From Macrocystis pyrifera (taxonomy: Eukaryota; Sar; Phaeophyceae; Laminariales; Laminariaceae), in assembly GCA_031763025.1 (NCBI GenBank), contig JASSKH010000026.1:2170001-2234000 (forward strand): a DNA stretch of 64,000 bases. Direction: 5' to 3'. This document shows, piece by piece, positions 21,246 through 34,500 of the stretch. A program made the position numbers and the translations under genes. Within the stretch, counting starts at the first letter, position 1. The number at the start of each line of letters is the position of its first letter. The notes under the pieces were generated by a model. It had not been told where the DNA came from, ran no database searches, and worked only from the letters and a program-made list of their open reading frames with translations.

Positions 21246-22465
21246 GAGGGAGAGAGAGGACTGTAGGCACTCGTACTCGACAAGAGATGATGGCAATGCC
21301 GACGACCGACCGAGGAAGCGCCGCTTAGATCTTCGCCAGTAGGGCGCGCTCTCCTTCCAAAATGTGTACCCGGTACCACCTAATGCTGCCGGTACGACCG
21401 TAGTATTTTTTTTAGTGAACGCAGTGATTTTTTTTTTGATCGGAAGGAGTCGACTTATTCGGGCAGTGCTCAAAATGCACAAAAACCACCTGATACCGGT
21501 TCTGTTTCAGTGGATGATGTGTTTGGCTCATTCTGTTTTTTTTTTCAAGATAAAAGAGGCGCCGATTCTTTCAGTTAGTGCTGGATGGATGGATTGCCTG
21601 GACTGCAACATATAACGTTTCTTCGTGGTGTCCATGATTTTTTTTCGTTTGTCTGCCCGAGCGATCAGTCACCACCTTTTCAGTTTTTGTTTTTAGCTAC
21701 TGTAACCAGGGTAGACAGAGGGATTCGTTGACGAGGGGGAGGGTACACGGACGACCCGGCTGTAGCCGCCGTACACCAACACCGGTGTTCTATTTTCTTT
21801 TTTCGTTAACATGTGGAATTCTTCGAATTCGCTGCTATACAAACAAGATAGTAATGATGTACTTACTTACATGACGCACCATGGACTGCTGTGTTTGGCG
21901 CCTTTGAGTGTGTACTTTCGTGCATGCCGTTTCGAACCGACGCTTCATGCCGACTGGAGGTGGCTGTGGCAGGTGCTCTATGCTTATTTTTCGTTTTTGC
22001 GTAAACAAACCCCTCTGGAGGAAAAGGGCAAGACGTAAAAAACACAGCTTCTCAATCCCTTTGGGAATTTACTTGATTATATATAGTACAGCGGGAATAT
22101 CGGTGTCGATTTTTTTTTTTTTTTTGCCGTATTATACAGTAAAACAGAGTGACGATGACACAGCGGTACATGTCGGCCGCACGAAACAGCCCGCGAGGCT
22201 GCTGGGGGGGGGTAGGGGAGGTGTGTCCACACTGCGATGAAAGGAGATGGACGAGACCGCGCGCGGCAAGATCGATACCTTGCACACCCCCTTCCTATAA
22301 ATCGCACCAGTAATTGAAGTTGCTCACCTCGGGCTGGTCATCGGCTCCCACTCTGCAGTAGACAGCAGTGTTGTAGATCGGGTTTTGCTATTAATATCAC
22401 GATACAATCGCGATACTCAACGGCGCCCGGAAAGAAATAAGGTGAACCGTCACAGATTTTTTCGC

Positions 22466-22570
22466 TATTACGGGGGGCCATATTTAATAGGACCAAATAT
22501 TGTTAGTAAAATTAGGCAAAATATATAGGTTTTATACCATAGGTCCTATGAACTATGGACCCCCGTAATA
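22466..22570 (+). mobile_element. M1 inverted-repeat element, copy 3
   Basis: CTATTACGGGGGGCCATA … ATGGACCCCCGTAATAG; subfamily with GAACTATGG. Confidence 0.8.
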
Positions 22571-22588
22571 GACAAAGGGGGGGGTTAC

Positions 22589-22703
22589 TATTTACGGGGG
22601 ACCATAGTAAATAGGACCTACGGCGGTACATACACAGAAACCTATATATTTCGCTGTTTTTACTGACAATATTTGGTCCTATTTATTATGGTCCCCCGTA
22701 ATA
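22589..22703 (-). mobile_element. M1 inverted-repeat element, copy 4
   Basis: Lies 18 bp from copy 3 in opposite orientation; ends CTATTTACGGGGG and CCCCCGTAATAG. Confidence 0.8.
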
Positions 22704-22899
22704 GAACCAAGTGAAAAAACATGAAGAAATAAAAAAATTAAAATCATGTTTCTTTTTGATGCGATCACAACGGTTGCAACGTTTTTTTTTTTTTTTGTTT
22801 TCCATTCCCACCTCTGGGGGTGTGGTGTGTCGTTTTCTCTTTTTTCACGGACCCCCCTGCGATACCAGTTAAAGTTGATACAGAGATCACGAAAATATC

Positions 22900-23290
22900 C
22901 CCCCGCGACAACGATATGTATATTTGAAACGCGAAAACGCCTCCGAAACCCTCTCTGTACAACGCTATTAACACTACAGCAGCGAGCAACGTTACCCACC
23001 ACATGTTTCTTAATTCGTCTTCCTTCCGATGATATGGAGCCCATCTTTCAATCCAATGTTCTCTACCAAATACTCGCATCTCCTGTACATTCTTACCTCA
23101 CAGACCCTGTTTTTCAAAATTTTCAGGGTCGACATAATTTTTTAGTGACGGTTGCCTCGCCACGAGAGCACCGCTGTTCGCCCGTATATCGCGATATATA
23201 TATATATGCCGGCGATGGTATTTTTCGTTCGTGATCAATGGCGATAAAATGAACAAAAAAAAGGACGATTGTATCGCATCTTTCTTGGCG
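22900..23290 (-). repeat. Dispersed repeat family I, copy 2, with a coding-like stretch
   Basis: Aligns with 2060-2410. On the minus strand, after a possible acceptor GTACAG, an open frame reads EMRVFGREHWIERWAPYHRK, then a hydrophobic segment (WWVTLLAAVVLIALY) and REGFGGVFAF. It could be a captured exon or a degraded element protein; I recognise no family. Confidence 0.6.
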
Positions 23291-26162
23291 CGCGATTTAC
23301 GACACTTGACGGCAATAGATCTTTCAGGAGGGCAGATATATCCCTGACCTGTATGACCTAGCTCCCGGTGCCGGGTGGGAGGCACATAATCTGCATGATC
23401 TAGAACATGTTTCCTGGGGTTGGATAAGTCCTGTACATATCCTGCACAACAACGTATCATAACGGCAGGGTACTGTTAACAGGATCGAGATGATCGAGAT
23501 GATCTGTCCGAGGAAGTGTGGAAGTATTGAGAAGACAGCCGGCATTTATTTTTCACATTTTTTGGTCGATATTGCTTACGACACCCAGTGGACCCAGTGG
23601 GGTCCCAAAAAAGGCTTACCGGACGTGAAATCCACAAAGTAAACCTGGTAACACGCAAGACAACACCCCCTCCCCGTCCATCGGGACGAATTTCAAAGCT
23701 GGGTTCCTCGACAACGTGGACAGTGGAAACGCCTACACCCGTACGAGTCTATGGAAACCCCTCGACGAGGTATTTTCAAAGCCACCATTTGCGTCTCGCG
23801 TGTGCCCCCCTTGCGGCATGTTTGGGAGGAAATCGGGGGGGGGGGGGGGGGGGGTGTTCTCTTGCCACCCGTGTTACCAGGTAATCGGTAAACTCACCCA
23901 TCTTCCACACCTACCTGGTACGTGAGTGTCGTGTGTCAACCATCTCCTCGGTTGTGGAACACAATGGTGTCGCTGGTGCCGCTGCCGAGGTATAAATGTA
24001 CTTATATATAAATATTTACAGACGGCAACGTCAGTAAGCCCATTCGCCCTGATCCTCCCGCTGGCGTGAGCATCCCAAAGGCGTGCGGGAGAGAGATATC
24101 ATAGCTAGCCCCCCGCGGGGAGAGTAACTCTCTTTAAAAAAAAAACGTTAGTTTCTTTAGTGTACATATAATATATACTATTGCGATTGTAAATATAGCG
24201 ATCGAGACAATGATAAAATTACTGCGATTGTTGTTATGTTGCCTCGATGAAAAAAGCAATTCGAGCGCTGTCCTCAGGTTGCTTCTCTCTTTTTTTCTCG
24301 GAATACGTCGCAGTTGGAGTTGGAGTTGGCGAGAGTGACGAGAGAGACTAGTCGGCACCGGAAACTAGTCGGCACCGGAAGCAGACTGCACCCCTGCGGG
24401 CGGGGTCTGGCTCATACTGAGCGTCTGCGTGCTGGCTATCGGTGCTACTCGTGGTCCTACTGGGTGGGGATATATGGGATAACAGCGACCGAAACAACGA
24501 CAATAACTGCGACAAATATAAGGGAATATATATATATATATCAATCGTCTACTGTACGAGCAGCGTGGGAGCCCAGGGGTATGGGGAGGAATCATGGGTG
24601 CGCCAAAGCCGTACGACCCCCATCAGCTGGTATCATCCCCCAGTCGCGCGGTGGCCGCTGCTGTAATCGTCAAGTTTTCTCTTCTGAACCCGCGAAAGGG
24701 TTAGTACCTTGACCTTGACCTTCCCGATGTTACACTGTTGCCAAGATGCCCGATTTGCTTCACTCAATAAAACCTCGGAACTGGGCGAGAAGCCCAAGCA
24801 GTTTTTTTTCTTCTCTTATTATTTATTTTTGCAGCCGGCGAGGCCTTTCGGGGGGGCTACGGCGGTGGCTGCAATAAGCTGAAAAGGATGAGCCCGACTC
24901 TAAAGATTCAATCTACAGAAACATTCTACGCGACAAATCTCAACCCTTGCCGTCATAGCTTTAGCTACTGACTGTTACTGTTGGGCTTAACGGAAACGAA
25001 ACGTGCTGCACAAAACCATAGCAACATGCCAGGGAACAAGTCCTTTATCTTGAAAACATATGTTCAGCTATTTTTTACTGCTGGATCAGATACAACTGCA
25101 CGCACACGGCCGGCCGACGATAGATAGCCTTCGTCGGCGTTTTCCCTTCTTCGGACAACAAAACACACCACTACTTTCAAGACACTCCCTCCCCCCCCCT
25201 TCCCTCTAGACCCAAAGGTTCGATTTTCGCCAGTCTGGAAGTGCTCGTTCGACCCGACTGCGTACTTGAACAAAGTCATACGAACCGCGTAATTCATCGC
25301 GCTACACGACTACGGTCATACGCGACATGAGCACACACACCCCCCTCAACACCTAGTACACGCTCGCTCGGAATGGCCACGACGAAGTTGATCACGCCAT
25401 TGCCGCCGCGGCGTCCACCTTCCCAAGGGGTGGGGCACATACGCCATTGCTTCGCCCTCGCGCTTGACATCAACAACTACCACGACATACGCCGCGCTAC
25501 AACATCCCATCAAGATATATACCGCATTCCTAAGTCCCAATGACAGGTTCACAAACGCTACTACATGCCATCTCTTTCCGGGCCACGTATCACCACCGTA
25601 GCTGCCTCCCCCCGCCCCCCCCCCCCCCCCCCTCGCCTCCACCCCCCCTTCAATCTCCGCTAGTAAAACCAGATCGTCGGCCCCACCTTCCCCCCACCGT
25701 AAAACGACGAGGGGTTTGGCCTTGATTGATGTCCAAGGGGGGCCGGCTGGCCGAGCCTCGAAGGTTAGCTCGCGACCGCCAACCGTCCGGTTCTTTCAAC
25801 CGTTGGACACACTCCGTCTCGCTCCGCTCTGCGCCTCCCCCCCCCCCCCCCCCTGCCGCCTCCTTCCATCCTGCACGAGCGAAAAGGGAGGAGGTGGTGG
25901 ATACAAATGGGGCCCCCATCGAGCGAACGAAAAGCGGCACGACTGAATAAAAAACGTCCGTCATCCCGAACGAAACGACCGTTACATGGAAACACGAGGA
26001 CGCGGCGACGCCCACAGGAACGTCTGTACGAGGCAAACGACAATATATAGCGGTAGATCTCTCGCGCTACATAGGAGCTCGCGCAAAGGTGGGGGTACTC
26101 GTAACTGTCGTCAGTGCCCTGATGAAAGGGAGCGATATATAAACGACACCAGGCATATCCAA

Positions 26163-26195
<33 letters not shown>
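26163..26195 (+). repeat. G homopolymer of about 33 bases
   Basis: Uninterrupted G run. No clear P or Q body is adjacent. Confidence 0.9.
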
Positions 26196-26196
<1 letters not shown>

Positions 26197-27099
26197 AGGA
26201 AGGAGAAAATGAAGCGACTTCCTAAAAAAGGTGAAAAAAAAAAAAAAGGAACAGATTGGAGTGTTATTAAAGATTTCTGTATGAATCGAGAAAATTACTG
26301 CTTTCCTCTTTCCTCTTTTTTTTAATAACTTGGTTTTTAGTATCCCCTGTTTGGTTCTCGAAAAAAAAAATCGGGTCCTGAATGATCTTTTTTCGTGCTG
26401 CTCCCCTGATATATCGGAGATTTTCATGGCAGACTTTCGGTCGAACGTCGCGGGTCTTCCCCGGGTTCGCATTATCTGTAAGGACCTCCGCGACACCCCG
26501 AGACAAAAGAAAGCATGCTCTATCCCCTGTAGTTGTAGGCGGTCCTGGAAATTAACAACTCGCTTCGCTCGCAGTCACTAGGGTGGGCATCCGTCGCAAC
26601 ACTCAAGACTCTCTGTCGACGGGCTCAAGAACAAAAAATCAACGGTGACGAAAAAACTGCCTTGTGTCAGCCCGATTGGTTGCAGGACATCAGTGCCAGA
26701 AAAGCACTGTTTTCAAGATCACACGATTGCCCCCAAGCATGGGAGGGGTGGCGGGGGCTGTCCGAGTCAGACGCGCCACACGTCACCTCGATGATGGAGG
26801 CAGCCACCAAACGTTGGCAGCGTTCCGTGACTACACTCTAGCAGAACTGCGGTCACAAAGTTCGCCCTACTCAGTTCTTAGCAGAACATGTAAATTCGAC
26901 CGAGCACCGCACTTTGCCAGGGTCTCGCTTTTACGTTGGTCTGCTGGTCTAGGTAGGACCAGCCCTCGCATGTGCCGTAGGACTCCCCCCTCCCCTCCCC
27001 CTAACATGCCCACACCCTCGGAGACCTCCCCCTCAACATGCCTACACCCTCGGAGACCCCCCCCCCCCTCCTCGCCAACACACGCATATTCTGGATGAT

Positions 27100-27450
27100 C
27101 GTATCACGTAGTGTGTACATATGGTAAGGCACTCACGAGACAGTTACATGGTATATACCCATTGCTGTCTCTAAAAGTGGCCACACCAGAAAATAAACCA
27201 TTTCATTGACGCTGTCATCCATATGCAAGAAAATCCGCCTCGAAAGCGTAAGCGGTTTCTACATCAGTAGGATGCAGCTCACCGTTCATGAGACTCGCTC
27301 ATCACCTCACGTTCCGCTTGGCGCTTGGTGCAAGCAATGTCTGCATGGTCGGTGAAACCCGACGTGTTCCGTCCCGGCACTGCAAGGATGCGAGGGTCTA
27401 TGGCCATACGACTATGGCCACGCATGATAATGAGTGCCCCCCCCCCCCCC
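27100..27450 (+). mobile_element. Family-P poly-C-ended element
   Basis: Near full-length: GATCGTATCACGTAGTGTGT at the 5' side, CAGTTACATGG, GTGGCCACACCAGAAA, ATGCTGTCATCC-like, CGTTCATGAGACTCGC, GGTCGGTGAAACCCGAC, and the 3' end GCATGATAATGAGTG plus about 16 C. Confidence 0.8.
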
Positions 27451-27523
27451 CCGTCTTTCTCTCCAGCCAGCACGGCATCTCACCGAAATGACGGAAGACG
27501 GCGACGTCCAGCCATCACGCGCT

Positions 27524-28507
27524 TTACGTCCTCCTGCACTCCGCCTTGTGCCCCTGTTTCCAGTGCAACGCCTGGCACACCCCGGAGCAGTACATAGCCT
27601 TCTGACAGCGGCTGCACACCTTGAACTTCTTGTCCTCGCCGTTCCCCTGGCGCTTTCCGCAGGTCGGCCTCGAGCACTTGATCGCCGCGATCCGGGAGGC
27701 CTCCTTGGTCTTCATCTTGTCCATGGCCATGCCCGCCATCCTCCGGTCCTTCTCCCGCTGCCCGCCCAGTCCCAGCAGGCGCGCCAGCTGCTCCCCGAAG
27801 CCGCGAGCGAACGTGCCGTCAGCCTCGCAGTCCCTCGCCGCGGCCACCGCCTGCGCGCGCAGCCTCACCGGAGCCCTCCCGGTGAACGCCCCCAGGAGTT
27901 CCGGGTGGGCCAAGGAGTTCACGAGGAGGTTGTTGATCGTCACCGGGGTCGGCGCCGCGTCTCCCCCGGAAAGGTCGGTGGGGGAGGCGTTCGCGGCCAT
28001 GGCGAGGCTGCGGGCGACCCACTCGCGCCGCTCGGCAAGGAGGCGCAGGAACGCCTCCGCCAGGCGCTGCCGGGCATCCCTGGCGGTCTTCTCGGCCTCG
28101 ACCTTCTCCTCAGCGGCGGGGGCAGCGAGGGCCGCGGCCTTAGCCTTTTCTCCCTTCTTCGAGAGGGTGGACGTTCCTTTCGCCGGTGCTGCTGGCGGTG
28201 TCGCCGCTGCTCCTGCCGCTGCCTCTGCTGCCGCTGGCGCGGCTGCTGCTGCTGCTGCCGGTAGTGCTGCTGCTGCTGCTCCGTTGGTTTTCTGCTGCTG
28301 CTGGTTTGCTCGCTGCTGGGCTTTGAGCTTGTTGGTGTGAGGAGAGGCGTGGCAAGGCCGAAGAGCATGGCGGGGAGGACGTCTTCGTCTCCCCCCCCTT
28401 CGAACACCGAGTGCGCTTCGAGGGCCGACGTGATGGCCGACAAAGCGTCCAGCTCCATCCAGACGTTGATCGTGTCCTCTCCCAGCCCTCCGCAGGACAC
28501 GAGAAGG
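27524..28507 (-). CDS. MYND gene, exon 2 with internal frame break
   Basis: The first part (28507 to about 28330) reads LLVSCGGLGEDTINVWMELD and on to GLATPLLTPTSS. The second part, from about 28190, reads KGTSTLSKKGEKAK, an Ala/Glu-rich helix and the MYND finger. They lie in frames one base apart, separated by the Gln/Ala-coding CAG tract. No GT dinucleotide exists on the minus strand between 28378 and 28173, so a normal intron cannot start inside the tract. Confidence 0.75.
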   Translation of the reverse strand, partial: PSRVLRRAGRGHDQRLDGAGRFVGHHVGPRSALGVRRGGRRRRPPRHALRPCHASPHTNKLKAQQRANQQQQKTNGAAAAALPAAAAAAAPAAAEAAAGAAATPPAAPAKGTSTLSKKGEKAKAAALAAPAAEEKVEAEKTARDARQRLAEAFLRLLAERREWVARSLAMAANASPTDLSGGDAAPTPVTINNLLVNSLAHPELLGAFTGRAPVRLRAQAVAAARDCEADGTFARGFGEQLARLLGLGGQREKDRRMAGMAMDKMKTKEASRIAAIKCSRPTCGKRQGNGEDKKFKVCSRCQKAMYCSGVCQALHWKQGHKAECRRT

Positions 28508-31500
28508 CTGGTGGGAGGGAGAAGCGACAAGGGGTGGGGGGGGGGGGCATGGGCGAGGGAGGATGTGGTCAGTAGAAAGCGCGATACCAAATCGTTGACC
28601 TCCACTTACCACACCGTTTTCAACGAATCGTTTCACAACAGTAACCAAACCGTTGCCGAACCGTCACCAGATCCGCTACCAAACAGTCGTACAAAAACTC
28701 AAGGGTTTCACAAAACGAAAGCTAATTAATTGCGCAGTAACACCGCTGATGGTTCTCGAAGCGTCCATCTCAATTGCTAAACGTGTACGAGACGGTCTTC
28801 GAAGCGTCTTTTCTCAATAGCTAGACAGAGCAGTATCACTCTGGCCGTGAAGACAATGCCAGTTTGCGGTCTCTCTATACGCACTGTCCGCTGAGTGGCG
28901 CCGGCTGCCCGCTACATATAGTGCCTGCGGAATCGCTAGGCACAGATGGGATTACAGTAGCCAGTGTGGTAGTGCAGTGTGGGGAGTAAATAGTGCCGGT
29001 TCACGCTATATATAGAGCCGGTATTGTTGACCGGCGCATATTATACCGGCACTATATATAGAGGGACCACCCCTACTACAGCTGTATTCACATCAGATGG
29101 ATTACACTTCCAGTCAGAGGGGTACCTTACAATGCCTACGAATAGTATGTATTGGGGGGCACCGCTGGTGTTGTATGGATCGGCCTCCGACTCCGTCTCT
29201 TGGCGCCCGGGGAAATTCCCGGGCGCATCGTTGCTCCTGCTGTACGTTCCCATGATACCTGCGTACTGCCTGTCTGTGTATGCCGTTATAAAGTATAGTA
29301 CGATGCCCTGTTACTCCGGGATATATACAAACATACTATCTGAATCTGAATCGATATAGCCGCGAACTTTTCTGGTGGGCAGGAGCGTTGGAAACGGGCT
29401 TCAATAGTATCACGTACTGATGAAGTGCGTACTGGTGGGGAACACGGTACAGCGAGTACGACATCAACACCATTCCGGTACGAAGTGTATGACCAGAGCC
29501 AACGCGAGTTTCTAGTTTATATCCCCTCCAAAAACCAGGAACTCCTTTTGAGTTCCAAGTTCTCCAATACCTACCAACGTAGCACACCAGTTGACGACAG
29601 TTACAAAATATCCTGCTGCGCGAGTTCCTCAGCGATAGCTACAGTATATACACATGGTATCTTCTTGCTTCAGCAGCACACAATCGTAGTGTGCAAAGCG
29701 CCGATGCTTTCAGCTTGTCGAGGGTGTCCCCGATGTTTCGCGTATTCCAGGGGGGTACAACACGGGCAGAAAAATAAAAACCCCAAAAAATACATACTGG
29801 AGATAATGTTGCCCTCAACAGGAATTGTCTATTCTTCATAAGGTCATACATAAAACAAGAAACACCTAATGCGAGCAAGGCCAATAACCTCACTGCGGCA
29901 TCATCCTTGAACATGCCTGGAGCAGTAGGCTGTTGTATACCGCTGTGTTCCGAAACACAAGCACCTTTCTCATTGAATAGTAATACACTATCGGTCCCTA
30001 TAAATTGGTACAGAGCGGTAGGATTTATTGAGTGTAGCTCTCGTCGCTGAGCATGATTTCTCAATCCAATTTTCTTAGCGTTCCTCCAATAAGTGAGCCT
30101 CATGTTCTCATTATGTTAGAGGATATCAGGCATTTATTTCTCGTGGGCCTATTTTGCTGTAGTACGAGCGATCCCAGTATCACACAGGAGCTGGCAAAAA
30201 TGAGTTTCGGCGAAATCCTCCATCTCAGAACGATGACAATGGGAACGCTCGCTGGTGTGCAGAAGACGTATGACAAAATATCTCCATCCCTCTCGGATGG
30301 CAAAAATATTTACATATAGAGATATATTTATTTTCCAGGTTTGGGAGAAGAACGCAGGACGCCGCCGGCAAGTTCTCGCTCCCTAGACCCACCTGATATC
30401 TTCGAGACCGTCATCTACATTCAGTTCGTTGGCCATGCCCGACACCAATCGGGTTGGCCGCGGGTTGAGATTGTGTCGAGATCGAAGGTCTATCGTCGCA
30501 CGAGCTGGATCTTTCATCACCGCGTTCGCCATTTACAAAGAGCAGAAAAAAATCAAATTGCGCCGCCTGCAGCCGCGTCAAGTAAAGAAAAAGAGAAAAA
30601 ATCTAACCTTGTTTTTTTTCCCTTTTTTAATCACAGCGGCGGTATTTTGTACAACATTTTCAGTTGTTTCTTGGAAAGCAAGAAAAAAAAAAAAAGAAAT
30701 GAAACTATAATAAACTTTACAACATCGTGTTTCCATTGTCATCGGTCTCACAGCTGAACACTTTTTTCTTTTTTTTTCATGCTCATACCAAGTAGAAAAT
30801 AACGAGCGTTCGCACGAGTGGGGACTTTTTTGGTGGCATCAGCTGATCGACAAAATATTACGGGGGTCCGTATTAAAAAGGACCTGCGGTACTCACAAAA
30901 AAAAAAAAACATATATTTCGCTTTTTTTGCCAACAAAATTTGGTCCTATTAACTATGGTCCCCCGTAACAGCAGCACTCGAGACTTGAACCCTTTTAGGA
31001 TCGCGGTCGCGCCCGTTTCGGGGACAAACTACTAGGAATTAGAGTGGTTTGTCCCCAAAACGGGACTGCAGTATCATCACGGGGGGGCCATAGTAAATAG
31101 GACCAAATATTGTTACAAAAAATAAGGAAATATATAGGTTTTTTGTGTGTACCGTAGGTCCTGTTTACTGTGGTCCCCCGTAATAAAAGGGTTGGCAACC
31201 GGCTTTAACCCTTTCAGTATACACTGCTGCACTGCTGCTGCTGCTGCTGTGGTGACTAAACACTTGGAATTAGACCTAATTTTACCGTGGGTACATGTAC
31301 AGCAAGTGCAGCAGCGCCCAACGGGCTAATTGAAAAAAAGAGGGAAAAAAAAAGTCTCGCTTTTTAAGGGGTATATATATGTCTGGTACAGCATTTTTAT
31401 CGGAACAATCACAGCTCAGTCGAACCCGGGCGATTTGCTGCCAGGAGGACTGAAAAACCTACCAGCTACCACACGATGTCACTGCTGTTCAATTGAGTGC

Positions 31501-34500
31501 CGGTATACGCAGGGAAGGAGAATTGACCGGTGGGTATGATGTTCGAGGAATTGTGTCAGCTTTTTCATTCTGAATTATGAGCAAAGAATGCCCTCCCAGC
31601 ACATGCATTGTCGAAAGGCAAATGTAGTTACCAGATATACGATATAATACTAATACTACCTTCTTACAGCAGAAGTCTATATACCAGCCTGGCCAGAAAT
31701 TTACCGGAAATATACCGGAAAGGTATATTTGGACATCTACTGCTGTACTTCTAGTTGAGATCTAAACGTCCCTGATACGTATCAGGTATATATGATCAGA
31801 CGGGTAGACTACGTTCACCATTAATACTACTGGTGCGATACCAACTATACGTACTTTCTTAGACTGTACCAGGTATGTACTACACTACTGCTGTAAGTAC
31901 CACTGGGAACACCCCCCAGGGGTATAAAATACACTACCGCAGGCTGATGGATGTGGTACATGATGGATAGAAGCACTAACAGCTAATGGGTGAAGCTACC
32001 TGCCCTGATTATATCTGCTGGAAGATACTGCTAACGGTGGGGTATCTTGACACATCAAAAAAAAAAAAACAGCAGCTGTGAGATCGAGGTTCTCGTCGAA
32101 GGTAATCTTTGCAATCTGCGTGTGATACACATCACACAATCACAGCTCTTATCTTATACTCGAACACTCGTACTGGCTGGAAGTTGGCTGGTAAGGCCAG
32201 CCAACTTACGAGTAACAGCTATTAATAACTCCCTTTACTTCATTGTTAAGAGTCGGGTGGCCTCTTTGGTTTTATTTTGCGTATATACTTCACCAGGTAT
32301 TTATCTTCACCTTTACTTTGCAGCCTAACTCGTAGGAGGTTTTCACCCTCAGCGATCTTCGGGACAAGCCCGTACATATTTATTCATTTTTACCACCATG
32401 TATGTATCGTCACTTTCACTTTCCAGCTCAACTCAAAGATATACCGAAGAGTCGTACGAGTATCTACAAAAAATACGACAAAAAAATAACGCCAAATCGC
32501 CTTCCTTCGGCACTGCCATCCCACCAGCATCGCAGTTATTAATACAAGTACGTCGCATTAATCACTAATAGTCTATTTGTGGGACGGTAGTCCCGCATCA
32601 GGAAATTCTCTTCTTAGATGTGGGTGTGGAGACACACCGAGGTGGAATCGTGTGGCGTTACGACACTCTCGGGGGTCAGCAACGAAAGGTAATCTCAGAG
32701 TACCCCCGAGGAGCCAGGAAGGCCTTCCAGGATTGTAGTGATATATAACGAGGCGGTACGATCTAGGGGACATGACCTGGTATCCACATATTAATTCGTA
32801 TTATTAATAATAATGAATGCAGTCGACGGCGATGGGTTATGTGAAGGTGTTACCTACTGAGCTCGTACGTATAGGGGCAAAAGATCGATCGAATACCCAG
32901 CCCAAGGAAATCCTTGAAGCATCTGAACGGCGGGATATCTTTGGGGCGTCGGTACCGTACGGCCGTATGTTTAAGATCAAGCTTGCGGGACACTTTGTAT
33001 CCCTGGACAGGTCTGCCTTTTACGTCGGTAAACGTCGGCACTCACGTGTGTTGCTTGCCCAATCTAAGGAGGGGTGGACAGACCTTGATAGTAGATCTTC
33101 ATGGGGGTTTTGTGTTGGACGCCTGAAGCCGACCCTCAGACCCGAACCCTAACCCTAACCCTAACCCTATGCCAGTGGTCAGTGCTGGGATGCTGTGCTT
33201 GTTAAGACTCTAGGTTGGCTCGGCCGGCGTGGATGCTAAGCTTGGGAAGACTCTAGGTTGACTCGGGATGACTCGGGATGCTGTGGCTGGGAAAAACTCG
33301 AAAGTTGATTAAGCCGCGTAAAACATACCCCTAGCCAATCAGAGTGCCAAATTAGCTACCCCAGGAAGATCTACTATCAAGGTTTGTCCACTACTGCCCT
33401 GAGCGAGTGGTCTCATGGGGAAACCCGTACCCCGCAGCAAATAAGCGTCCCATAACCGAGGAAACCCTAAAAGTTGTTGACACCGCTGCGACTAAAGCAT
33501 TAACTATAAAATGCCAATTAATACTCACAGCAGTACCAGGTACGTAATATAGCTGGCGAGTTTTCGTCGTCGATGTCACAGCTCTATGATACTCCGCGGA
33601 ATCAGGTGTACTATGTGTAGTAGACCCACTGCTAGGTACTACTGCTGTAAATACAGCTGTAATATGCTGAGCGAGTACAAGTAGAGAGTAGAGAGCCACA
33701 TCTCCTGCCTCCTACTTAGTCTGCTTGTCGGGCAAAAGGTTTGTCGAGCTCAGATTGATTTGGATTGGTACACGCGTGCAGCAGCTGAACCAACGTCAAA
33801 TTACTTTTCGTTGAATTTGATGTATGGGTTTGGGAAATTCGAAATCACTTCCAAGATAAAGTCGGCTTTCGTGTTACAACTTGTTCGTACCGCCGTATCT
33901 CCTACTTTGTAGTACTGGTTGATGATAGGACCAACCTATACAGATACCAGAAACACATACTGGTTCGTAACCTGATTCGTTCGTGAATCACAGGCGTCGG
34001 ATGATGTCATATGATTTGTTTGTCATACGGTATGATACGGGGCTGAGGTACTCGTACCGCAGCAGCTGCACGTGAATGCCTGTATGCACGTTACGTGCTT
34101 GAGAGACCATCTGATGCCAGTAGTAGTAGTAGTAGTACCGCGCGGCTGGGACTGCGCTGTCCGGTGCACTGTCCGGTAAGAGCCGGCGGCTTTCCGTGAG
34201 CAGGTAGCTACACAGCAGCACCAGTAACGGTATATCGTACCTATGATCTTCCTTGCTGCCACGATACGTTCGAGGAATTATATGCGCTCGGCTAGATCAA
34301 ACCGGGGGTATACCCGGCAACGTGCGGACTCTGTGCTGCTTGACGCTGCATTCTAGATTAGAAACATATAACAAAATTCCGAAGTCCGACGCACGCACAG
34401 ACAGACCCACAACCGAAGACACGCATACCTGTTGAGGCAAATCGCGGCGCCCACTGCGGGATTAACGTCAAGATCTTCCTCCGCCCCCTGCGGACTAATG

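Larger units (their letters stand above)
20399..27523. other. Intergenic repeat DNA between convergent genes
   Basis: Contents: a 57-base G run (20604-20661); a Ser/Thr-coding-looking minisatellite (20995-21245); two M1 elements (22466-22703); family I copy 2; G runs at 23836 and 26163; AT runs; and a P element (27100-27450). Long Pro/Ser/Arg frames at 25.3-26.2 kb reflect C/G runs. No gene is supported. Confidence 0.5.
28508..34428 (-). other. Intron of the MYND gene (5.9 kb)
   Basis: Contains family E copy 4 (30220-30660), two M1 elements (30855-30970, 31073-31184), family K elements (30988-31330), SINE tail fragments (32302-32440) and a telomere-like array (33142-33168). Open frames at 29024-29841 and 32817-33152 are unsupported. 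Confidence 0.5.

Noticed and set aside
25650-26496. Overlapping minus-strand frames of 128 and 243 codons
   Set aside because: Translations are dominated by Gly, Pro, Arg and Phe runs produced by G/C and A/T homopolymers; no splice or domain support.
28200-28320. Intron inside the CAG tract of the MYND exon to explain the frame change
   Set aside because: The minus strand has no GT donor anywhere in 28378-28173.
33120-33170. Chromosome end
   Set aside because: The telomere-type array is only four units long and lies inside an intron with unique sequence on both sides.
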